64,000 nucleotides of DNA, taken from NCBI GenBank assembly GCA_947378785.1, contig CANCLK010000004.1, forward strand, positions 17,893-81,892, read 5' to 3'. The position numbers were made by a program, and so were the translations under genes. Positions within the stretch are counted from its first letter, which is position 1. Each line of letters starts with the position of its first letter. Shown here one piece after another: positions 29,056 to 36,646 of the stretch. The stretch is from Comamonadaceae bacterium. Its GTDB lineage: Bacteria > Pseudomonadota > Gammaproteobacteria > Burkholderiales > Burkholderiaceae_C. Below the pieces are notes generated by a model. The model worked only from the letters and a program-made list of their open reading frames with translations. It was not told where the DNA came from and made no database searches.

Positions 29056-32000
29056 GTTGACCGGTTACCGGTGAGGGAAAACCGTTGTTCAGCTGACGCC
29101 GCTGCAGGTAATTTGGCCTGGGTTGTGGGTTGTATGCTGACGATCCCTAAACTCACCAAACTGGGGCCTGTTTGAACCCGCTTTGGTTGGGCGACCGTTG
29201 TCGGTGCAGGAGCCGGCATGGCTGCTGCAAGAGTTTTGTCGCCTGTATCTGCCGCATCTTTAGGGGTCGGTGGTTTGACTGCCGAGATGGGTGATGGGGG
29301 CGCGGCGACCACCACGGAAGTAGTCCCTGCCGTCGAGCTGGCCATGGCCGGAAGGGTCGAGCGTGCTTGTGTCGTCACGTTGGCTGCCACGGGATCTACC
29401 GTTGTTCTTGTGGACAAGGTTGATGCGCTTGAACTTGCAGGCGTTGAGCCGGGTGATGACACCGATGCCGCGCTAGGCTGCACCGCTGTCCCAACTGCGG
29501 CACTAGTTGCAACGGTCGTTGTGACGGTCGTGGCTACAGGGCTCGCTGATGCAACGGTGGTGCTGGTATCAAGCACAGCGACTGGCGTGAGTGCCGTGCT
29601 GGTAGCTGCAACCGGCGCATCGATCACTACTGCAGCCTCTGCGGTGGTCAGTGCCGTTGTTACCGTCGCCACCGTCGCGGAGGTGCCTGTTGGGGTTGTC
29701 GCGGCCGCGTTGTTTGTCGTCAGCAGCGAGGTCCCCAGTTGAGCCGCAGCACTGGTCAGGGCCGATGGTTGAGTGGTCAACAGCATTGCAGCGGTCGCTA
29801 CGGTGGTTGCTAGTTGAGTTGTGGCACTGGACGTGTTCGTGCTGCTGGCAGTGCTGCTACCGCTCCCACCCCCACTAGGCATCGCATAACTGTTGATGAT
29901 GCTGCCGCCCCATTCGTTCATACCCACCAGATCACCGCTGGTGTAGGTGCCCACATTCGTCACGTTCCCGTAGGCGTAGCTGTAACTGACAACGCCAGAG
30001 CTGCCAGTGTTCCACCCCACCAAGCCGCCGGTAAAGCCGGTACCAGTGACATCGCCCGTGGCATAGCTCATGTTGACCCAGCCGCCATAGTTCCAGCCCA
30101 CCAAACCGCCTGTGCTGAAGCCACTCACAGTGGCCGTTGCGTAACTGTCGCTGACCGTGCCGTAGTTCAATCCCACCAAGCCGCCTACCCGGCTCCATTC
30201 CAGCGGGCTGCTCACGCTGCCGGTTACGTAACTGTTGGTGATGGTGCCGAAATTGACGCCAACCAAACCACCGACAAAGTTGGAGCCTGCCGCACTCAGG
30301 TAGTCGTATGGGTTGTAAACAGTTGAAGCGGTGTCGTAACTGGGGGCTCTGATACTGGCATCCACTATGCCGACGTTGCGTATCACAGCTGACGGTTCTG
30401 CAACGCCAAATAATCCGACTGTTCTGCTCGAGGGTTGGTTGATTTGAAGATGGTTGATGGTGTGGCCAAAGCCATCAAAAATGCCACTGAACGGACTGAT
30501 CGGATTGAATCCAGACGTTGTCGCGTTGGTGGCGTCGATATCGCTCCCGAGTGCGTAGGCACCATTGAGTGCCCCCGTGAAGTGGTCGTAAACAAAGTAA
30601 TCGCGGAGGTTGGCACTGGTGATCACGTCGAAATTGGTCACAACACCATCGTTTCCTAACTTGGTAGAAAAACTCAGCCCGCCCGGTAAATTAACTTTTG
30701 CGCCTTGGTTGATGTAGTAATAACTGGTATTACCTGCTGCGCTCGTCCCTTGGCCATAGTGAAACGCCAGACTGCCGGCCACCGCACTGATGTCTGCATT
30801 GATGTTGATGTCGCCATGCGCCGACAAAGTGAGTTTGTTGACGCTGGCCCATGACACTGGCGCGTTGACATTGATATCGCCGTCTTGAGGGCTTGTGGCG
30901 ATCGATGATGTGGTGGTGCCTGTCGCACTGGTGGAACTTGTCGTTAGCGTGACATTGTTGGTCGCCAATGCGTTTGCAAGTGTGTCCGCACCGATCGAGC
31001 TAGTCGTTTGCAAGCCAGAACCACTTTGGATGGTCAGGTCTGTCGGGTCAATCAACCAAGTGCCCGTCAGCCCGTTGGGCGCGGAGGTATTGACCCGCGT
31101 CGTCGGCTCAATGGTCACCCGGCTACCTGAGGTTTCAATAAAGCCGCCGTTGCCCCCCAAGTTGCCAGCCTGTGCTGATAGGGTTCCGCTCAGGGTGGTG
31201 CTCGTCAGTGGGTTGTTGAGATCCGCAATGATGACGATTTTGCCGCCGTTACTTGTCCCGCTTGCATCCGCGTTGGCGCTGATGCTGCCGGACATTTGAA
31301 TGCTGCCACCGGATTGCAATCGCACCACACCGCCGTCACCACCAACGCCATTAGCCGTGATGGCGCCGCTGTTTGAGAGGCCGCCGAAGCCGGCCACTTC
31401 AAGCACCACCTCACCATTGATTCGACTCACGCCATTGGCCTGAATCAGTCCGCTGGTGTTGATGACGCTGCCTATCACGTTGGCAGCCGTACTGGCTGAT
31501 ATCAGCACGCGGCCACCATCTGCTTGCAAGGTGCCGGTGTTGTTGACGATGGCAGCGCCGTCTGCTGGCAACTGAGCCACCGGCGAGGTGATAGCAAAAG
31601 ACAGTAACTTGTCACCATTGAGATCCAGCACAAAGGTCTTTGCGCCACCTAGCACCACGCTGCCGAGGTCAGCCTGAATCAGCCCTTCGTTGCTGATTTT
31701 TTCGCCAGCCAGCACCACATAACCGCCGTTACCCGTCTTCAGTGATCCTTGGTTGATGATGGCGCTGCCGGGTTGTGCTGAGTCCGTGAATTGATAGCGG
31801 CCTGCTAAGAAATCAGCATCAGCCAAGTTACGCGTGGTGGCTAAAAAACCGGTGCTGTTGATCTGCCCGCTGGCACCGATCAAGACGCCGTTTTGGTTGA
31901 TCAGCCAGACTTGCCCGTTGGCCAGCAAACTGCCGTCGATGGCCGAAATCCCCTTGCCTGTGACGCGGTTCAGTGTGATGTCACTTGCATTGGCATGAAC

Positions 32001-32255
32001 AAACTGAACCGTGTTGCCGCGGCTGATTGAAAAGCCTTGCCAGTCAATGATCGCTTTCGACGAGCTCTGGTTGACCTGCAACTGAGTGCTCGTGAGCGGC
32101 GTGATGTTGACATTGCCAGCACGGACTGCGGCACCAGTCGGTAACTCAGCCAGCGCCCAGGGCAAAGATATAAAAAATAGCCCCACCCCTAGGGAAAATA
32201 CCAGGACTGTCTTGGTGCTAGCAAAAAGGGATCGTTGAGGGACCATGGATGACAC
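29049..32255 (-). CDS. Filamentous-hemagglutinin-like TPS exoprotein (TpsA) with GLUG repeats and Thr/Ala/Ser-rich C-terminal tail
   Basis: Signal peptide; TPS domain (VQFVHANASDITLNRVTG...SLLANGQVWLINQNGVLIGASGQINSTGFLATT); GGLVGLNYGTVSDSYATATV repeats. Confidence 0.93.
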   Translation of the reverse strand: MSSMVPQRSLFASTKTVLVFSLGVGLFFISLPWALAELPTGAAVRAGNVNITPLTSTQLQVNQSSSKAIIDWQGFSISRGNTVQFVHANASDITLNRVTGKGISAIDGSLLANGQVWLINQNGVLIGASGQINSTGFLATTRNLADADFLAGRYQFTDSAQPGSAIINQGSLKTGNGGYVVLAGEKISNEGLIQADLGSVVLGGAKTFVLDLNGDKLLSFAITSPVAQLPADGAAIVNNTGTLQADGGRVLISASTAANVIGSVINTSGLIQANGVSRINGEVVLEVAGFGGLSNSGAITANGVGGDGGVVRLQSGGSIQMSGSISANADASGTSNGGKIVIIADLNNPLTSTTLSGTLSAQAGNLGGNGGFIETSGSRVTIEPTTRVNTSAPNGLTGTWLIDPTDLTIQSGSGLQTTSSIGADTLANALATNNVTLTTSSTSATGTTTSSIATSPQDGDINVNAPVSWASVNKLTLSAHGDININADISAVAGSLAFHYGQGTSAAGNTSYYYINQGAKVNLPGGLSFSTKLGNDGVVTNFDVITSANLRDYFVYDHFTGALNGAYALGSDIDATNATTSGFNPISPFSGIFDGFGHTINHLQINQPSSRTVGLFGVAEPSAVIRNVGIVDASIRAPSYDTASTVYNPYDYLSAAGSNFVGGLVGVNFGTITNSYVTGSVSSPLEWSRVGGLVGLNYGTVSDSYATATVSGFSTGGLVGWNYGGWVNMSYATGDVTGTGFTGGLVGWNTGSSGVVSYSYAYGNVTNVGTYTSGDLVGMNEWGGSIINSYAMPSGGGSGSSTASSTNTSSATTQLATTVATAAMLLTTQPSALTSAAAQLGTSLLTTNNAAATTPTGTSATVATVTTALTTAEAAVVIDAPVAATSTALTPVAVLDTSTTVASASPVATTVTTTVATSAAVGTAVQPSAASVSSPGSTPASSSASTLSTRTTVDPVAANVTTQARSTLPAMASSTAGTTSVVVAAPPSPISAVKPPTPKDAADTGDKTLAAAMPAPAPTTVAQPKRVQTGPSLVSLGIVSIQPTTQAKLPAAASAEQRFSLTGNRSTW
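29920..30290 (-). repeat. GLUG-motif protein repeats encoded in the exoprotein gene
   Basis: Successive GGLVGVNFGTITNSYVTGSV / GGLVGLNYGTVSDSYATATV / GGLVGWNYGGWVNMSYATGDV / GGLVGWNTGSSGVVSYSYAYGNV units. Confidence 0.85.
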
Positions 32256-32713
32256 TACTTCGATAGTCGTGCCTTGGCACTGAGTCGTTCGTTTTGTGCA
32301 ATCAGGGTGCGTGCTAGTTGTTTGGCCAGCATGTACAGAAAATGCCGTCCGATGGGCGGCGCTAACTCAAAGAGTTCATCGAATTGGACACGGTTGAATG
32401 ACGCTACCGTGACACTCTCAGAAGTGCTGCAGTTCTCAAAAGCGGGCAAATTCTCAACCAACGACAGCAAACCGAACCACTCTCCAACCCGTAACGAGCG
32501 GTCCGCACTATCACCTGTGAGTTCATCGCCGCTGGTCATCGTGACTGCGCCGTCTAGGATCACGTACAACGCATGGCCCGGTTCACCTCTGACTGTGAAG
32601 CGGTGTCTTGCCGGGTAGATAGCGACGTTCAGCATGCGCGAAAAAACGTCAAGGTCTGTGCTCGAGAAATTTTCGAAGCCAGGCTGTAGTCTGAGAAAGT
32701 GAGTGATGTCCAT
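32255..32713 (-). CDS. Cyclic-nucleotide-binding-fold (Crp/cNMP) stand-alone protein, degenerate phosphate-binding cassette
   Basis: cNMP-type beta roll (YPARHRFTVRGEPGHALYVILDGAVTM... LRVGEWFGLLSLVENLPAFENCSTSESVTVASF); no HTH. Confidence 0.85.
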   Translation of the reverse strand: MDITHFLRLQPGFENFSSTDLDVFSRMLNVAIYPARHRFTVRGEPGHALYVILDGAVTMTSGDELTGDSADRSLRVGEWFGLLSLVENLPAFENCSTSESVTVASFNRVQFDELFELAPPIGRHFLYMLAKQLARTLIAQNERLSAKARLSK

Positions 32714-32724
32714 GATGATTCCGA

Positions 32725-33195
32725 TCAGGCCTGTGCCTGGGCTAAAGAAGCCTCACGCTGATAAGATTTTCGTAAACGGTCAGAGAGCATCAGCACGAGG
32801 TGTGGAAGCAGCACGGTTGCGACGGTCTGATTGGTGGTGATCAAGTCTTCCAGCATCTGGTGGCGCATACGCAAGAAGCGCGCGGGTGTTTGAGTCGTGA
32901 TGGTCGCACTGGCCATCAGCTCGCCACTCAGCGCCGAGACCTCGCCAAGCCACTGACCAGGGCCAAGTACGCCCAATAAGGTCGATTTTTGACCATCCTC
33001 AACGGACACCTCGACAGTACCGGCCACCATGAAATAAGTTGAATCTACCGGCATGCGATGGCGAATGAATTTTCGCCCGGCTGGCAGTTCCAGCACCGTC
33101 ACACCTTTCAGAAAGGTGGCGGTGTTGACTGGGCCAAGTTCCTCTGCCAGAGTCGGAAAATGCGTGCAAAACGCGTCGTTTGTTGTTTGTTCCAT
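32725..33195 (-). CDS. Cyclic-nucleotide-binding-fold stand-alone protein
   Basis: LPAGRKFIRHRMPVDSTYFMVAGTVEVSVEDGQ...LGPGQWLGEVSALSGELMASATITTQTPARFLRM; no DNA-binding domain. Confidence 0.87.
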   Translation of the reverse strand: MEQTTNDAFCTHFPTLAEELGPVNTATFLKGVTVLELPAGRKFIRHRMPVDSTYFMVAGTVEVSVEDGQKSTLLGVLGPGQWLGEVSALSGELMASATITTQTPARFLRMRHQMLEDLITTNQTVATVLLPHLVLMLSDRLRKSYQREASLAQAQA

Positions 33196-33221
33196 GGAGT
33201 GTCCTGTCGCTATGCCTCGAC

Positions 33222-34097
33222 TTAAAACTTGACCGGGCTTTGCATGCGCACAATGGCCTCGGCTGTGATGGGTATCCGCATACCGCCTACATTCCAGTTC
33301 AACACCGGGATGGTAGGGAATTGCTGCGGAAGTTGGTTGATGACCGCATTGGCCAGCCCATTGGCGGTCAGAGATACCCCGGCAGGCATTGCAGCGGTGA
33401 GCGAATCGACTTGCTGCCTAGCGCTTGCGTAGGTGTCATTCATCTTCGAACACATATTCGGGATGGTTTCAGCGTTCGATGCCCAATAGGACGCTTGGGT
33501 CATATTTTTGACTTCAGCGATACCTGTATTCAAGGCATAAATAACCCGGTCGACAAACGGCACCATCAGCTTGACGCAGTAAGTCACCCGTATTTTCAGC
33601 AGATTGGCATCTTGAATGGACATACCATCTTTGAGATCGTTGCTGTCGCGGAACATCAAGTTGTCGTTGGAAATATCACCTGTGGTCGACATCAGGGAGA
33701 AGGCATCGAACGCTTCAGGTGTGGGGCTGATGATTTCTACCTTGGCGGTGTTCGGGTTGAAGACCTCAATGGCCGAAATCATGCGGGCCTTGGCCATATC
33801 GTCCAGAAAAGGGGCGTTGCTGGTGCGCATGAAAAACGGCGTCATGCCACCGGCAACGCCATCCATGATGGAAGTCATGCTTGCGTTTTTCAAGGCGCCT
33901 TGGCGGGCACCCATGAAGGTCGCATAGTTCAGCGAGGCCTTGGCTTGGTAAATAAGGGCAAACTGGATCACACCCAGTACCAACAACAGCAGCGACGGCA
34001 AGATGATGAGGTATTCCGTCATCGACTGACCACGCTGCCGCTGCCGCTGCCGCTGGCATGGTTGTTTGTCATGGCTGTTCGCTGTGGAAAGCTTCAT
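33222..34097 (-). CDS. tadE: TadE-like pseudopilin
   Basis: RQRQRQRGQSMTEYLIILPSLLLLVLGVIQFALIYQAKASLNYATFMGAR. Confidence 0.85.
   Translation of the reverse strand: MKLSTANSHDKQPCQRQRQRQRGQSMTEYLIILPSLLLLVLGVIQFALIYQAKASLNYATFMGARQGALKNASMTSIMDGVAGGMTPFFMRTSNAPFLDDMAKARMISAIEVFNPNTAKVEIISPTPEAFDAFSLMSTTGDISNDNLMFRDSNDLKDGMSIQDANLLKIRVTYCVKLMVPFVDRVIYALNTGIAEVKNMTQASYWASNAETIPNMCSKMNDTYASARQQVDSLTAAMPAGVSLTANGLANAVINQLPQQFPTIPVLNWNVGGMRIPITAEAIVRMQSPVKF
34033..34056. repeat. CGCTGC hexanucleotide tandem repeat (three perfect units plus CGCTGG)
   Basis: CGCTGCCGCTGCCGCTGCCGCTGG encodes the QRQRQRQR stretch preceding the TadE cleavage-like motif. Confidence 0.9.
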
Positions 34098-34558
34098 TTG
34101 GCTTTCTCGCTCATGATCGCGGGTAAGCGCTCTAGCACTTCGATGATGTCCGCGCTATTCATAAAAGCGGCATCGTTGGGCATCGATATCTGTTTGGCAC
34201 GAACCAAGGCATGCCAAGACTGACGGAGCATGACAATCCCCAAATTGTTCCAAGTTCGCGGATCAGTGTCATTGATCGACAGGGATTGTCGATAGGCCTC
34301 TACGGCTTGTTGATGATTGTTGGTACGCGCGTAGATATTGCCTAGTCGCAACCAAGTTTCTGAATCCTGTTTGCTCAGCGTGGTGAGTTTTTTGTAGAGC
34401 AATTCAGCGCGTACATCGTCACGTTGATCAAACGCGGCTTGCGCTTCACGGTGCATCAGGGTCAGTTCATCAGTTGCGCCAACTTTTTCTGGCGTAGCGG
34501 CGCAACCGGCCAGTGTGAGATATAGCGGCAACAACAAGAGGGTGATAAAACTTTTCAT
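34094..34558 (-). CDS. tadD: TadD-like TPR lipoprotein
   Basis: MKSFITLLLLPLYLTLAGCAATP lipobox plus TPR (ETWLRLGNIYARTNNHQQAVEAYRQSLSIN). Confidence 0.85.
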   Translation of the reverse strand: MKSFITLLLLPLYLTLAGCAATPEKVGATDELTLMHREAQAAFDQRDDVRAELLYKKLTTLSKQDSETWLRLGNIYARTNNHQQAVEAYRQSLSINDTDPRTWNNLGIVMLRQSWHALVRAKQISMPNDAAFMNSADIIEVLERLPAIMSEKAK

Positions 34559-34914
34559 GCGGCACCCGCCCGCCATATGAGTTGCTCGCCCTTGCTGAGG
34601 TTGAGCGAGATCAGGGATCCTGCAGGCAGTTCCAGCGTTGACTTTGCGGCCAAGGCCCCGGCGCATCGCAGAGGCTTCACGTGAGGAACCAGTTTTTGAA
34701 CATGCCCCGTGGCGTCCAAAAATATCAAGTCAAGCGCGTAACGCATGCCAACGGTGTGCACCATGTTGCAAGCGGTGATCAACAGCCCTTCGCCAGCCAG
34801 AAGTGGAGGCCGCCCGAGCAAACCACACATTCGTTCAATGGCGCTGGTGGCTTTCCACACCCGCTGCACAAGGCAACGGTTGTCGGATTCACGGTAAACA
34901 GCGCCCAGCTTCAA
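34555..34914 (-). CDS. DUF192 family protein
   Basis: ERMCGLLGRPPLLAGEGLLITACNMVHTVGMRYALDLIFLDATGHV is typical of DUF192. Confidence 0.85.
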   Translation of the reverse strand: MKLGAVYRESDNRCLVQRVWKATSAIERMCGLLGRPPLLAGEGLLITACNMVHTVGMRYALDLIFLDATGHVQKLVPHVKPLRCAGALAAKSTLELPAGSLISLNLSKGEQLIWRAGAA

Positions 34915-35795
34915 AACAGTCCAGACTTCAAAAACTTCATCGCGATCGGGAAGCCAATGACGATGAAGGTGACTGGGAAAATAAACATCATCAGCGGACC
35001 AATCAGCTTGACCGGTGCTTCCATCGCTTGCTTCTCTGCCCGCTGAAAACGTTCGCTGCGGCGCTGGTCAGCTTGCGAGCGCAGCGCTGAACCCAGTGAT
35101 GCGCCCATCTTTTCGGCTTGGATCACGGTTCCCACGAAACTCGACACTTCCGGCATCATCAAGCGCGTCTCCATACGGCGCAGGGCATCCGCGCGCGGCA
35201 GGCCTGAGCGCAGGTCACGAACCACCATAAAGAACTCTTGGCGTAAGGGACCGGGTGGCCCTTTTTGCACGACCTGATTCAAGGCACCGGTCAGGTTCAG
35301 CCCCGCTTCGACCGCCATGGTGATGAAGTCCAGGAACATCGGCATGGCTTTTTGCACCAGCTTATAACGACGTTTACGAGCATCTTGTAGCCAAATTGAG
35401 GGGTAAAAATAACCCAGCAAGGCACCGACCATGAGCATGGTCGGGGATGACTTATTCAACATGCCAGTCACCATGTACATGATGCCGAAAACAAGCACCA
35501 ATGAAACAAGCCGAACTGCATAAAACTGCTCAGCGGTCATCATGTGCGCAACGCCACTGTTGTTCAGTTTGGTGTTTGTTTTTTCTAGTTTTTCCAATGA
35601 AATGCGCGATGTCAGGTGAAAATCGATGAGCCGTACCAAAGGCCACATCAAGCGCAAAGCCGGTGGCAGTTTGTCCATGTACTGACGGTCGTCCTCAGGG
35701 ACGGCACTGCTCAAAGTGGAGTAAACATACAAAACGATCAGCGCAATAGCACCGATCATCGCGGCCAAGGTCCAGACAACAGTGGTTGAGTTCAT
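34911..35795 (-). CDS. tadC: Tad pilus inner-membrane platform protein TadC
   Basis: GspF-like fold; order after tadB; MPMFLDFITMAVEAGLNLTGALNQVV. Confidence 0.9.
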   Translation of the reverse strand: MNSTTVVWTLAAMIGAIALIVLYVYSTLSSAVPEDDRQYMDKLPPALRLMWPLVRLIDFHLTSRISLEKLEKTNTKLNNSGVAHMMTAEQFYAVRLVSLVLVFGIMYMVTGMLNKSSPTMLMVGALLGYFYPSIWLQDARKRRYKLVQKAMPMFLDFITMAVEAGLNLTGALNQVVQKGPPGPLRQEFFMVVRDLRSGLPRADALRRMETRLMMPEVSSFVGTVIQAEKMGASLGSALRSQADQRRSERFQRAEKQAMEAPVKLIGPLMMFIFPVTFIVIGFPIAMKFLKSGLF

Positions 35796-36646
35796 ACGTC
35801 GATGTTCACAATTTTTTGAATGCCGAGGTAGCCAATCGTGATCATGATGCTGACCACCAGCAACACGCCCCAGCCATACAGGGTGTTGTAAAGCGGGGCC
35901 ATTGCGTCAGGCTCCATCAAGGTCAAGATGCCCAGCAAAAAGACGGGCAATAACGCCATCACGATGCCTTGTAATTTGCCTTGTGCCGTCAGTGCTTTGA
36001 TCTTCCCCTCCATCTCATGCTTACGGCGCAGGGTGACTGAAAGCGACTCCAGAATTTCGGCAAAATTGCCGCCGACTTCACGCGTGATCTTCATGGCCGC
36101 CACCAACAGCACAAAGTCGGGCAAGGGCATGCGCTTTTCCATATTGGACAGCGCACTGTCAAAGTCCACACCCAGTCGCTGCTCGCGCAGCATCAGGTCG
36201 AACTCTTGAGCCAAGGGCGGCTTTTGCTCCTTCACCATCGACTCCAGCGCGACCGATAAACTGGCACCGGCGCGCATGCCCCCTGACACCATCAGCAGCG
36301 CATCGGGCAGTTGTTTTTCAAACAGCTCAATGCGTGACTTTTGCAGGTATTTAACAAGGTAGCGGGGCATGAAGGCGACGACCACGCCAGACACAACCGC
36401 TATCAAGGGATTGTCGAGAACGACAAGCAGCAAGAGCGGAATCACAATCAAGGCCCCCACGCTGTACTTGAACAGCAGCTTGGGGTCGATAAAGATGAAC
36501 ATCGCGGCCAAGTCTGTCTTGGCTGTTGTCGCGAGTTTGTCCTGTTGGAGGTCCAGCCATGACCGGAGCAACAACATGACCACCAAACCGATGACGGCAG
36601 CAGCCGCCACCACGACACCAATGAGGAACGTTAATTCAGACATCAA
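35792..36646 (-). CDS. tadB: Tad pilus inner-membrane platform protein TadB
   Basis: LPDALLMVSGGMRAGASLSVALESMVKE...ALTAQGKLQGIVMALLPVFL. Confidence 0.92.
   Translation of the reverse strand: MMSELTFLIGVVVAAAAVIGLVVMLLLRSWLDLQQDKLATTAKTDLAAMFIFIDPKLLFKYSVGALIVIPLLLLVVLDNPLIAVVSGVVVAFMPRYLVKYLQKSRIELFEKQLPDALLMVSGGMRAGASLSVALESMVKEQKPPLAQEFDLMLREQRLGVDFDSALSNMEKRMPLPDFVLLVAAMKITREVGGNFAEILESLSVTLRRKHEMEGKIKALTAQGKLQGIVMALLPVFLLGILTLMEPDAMAPLYNTLYGWGVLLVVSIMITIGYLGIQKIVNIDV

Noticed and set aside
29061-29075. ACCGGT palindrome pair near the CHAT start
   Set aside because: Lies inside codons of the exoprotein C-terminus; too short to argue for function.
29218-29742. 174-aa plus-strand Val/Thr-rich ORF resembling a TM protein
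   Set aside because: Reverse complement of the Thr/Ala-rich exoprotein tail; composition explained by the opposite strand.
29049-32255. CdiA-type contact-dependent inhibition toxin interpretation of the exoprotein
   Set aside because: Only 1068 aa, no VENN/pretoxin motif, no toxin-like C-terminus, and no small immunity-like ORF downstream (next gene is TPR-CHAT).
32255-33195. Crp/Fnr transcription factors
   Set aside because: Both proteins end soon after the cNMP fold, without an HTH domain.
33180-34223. 347-aa plus-strand ORF antisense to tadE/tadD
   Set aside because: Overlaps a well-supported tadE-like CDS; His/Gly/Arg-rich shadow translation typical of antisense frames in GC-rich DNA.
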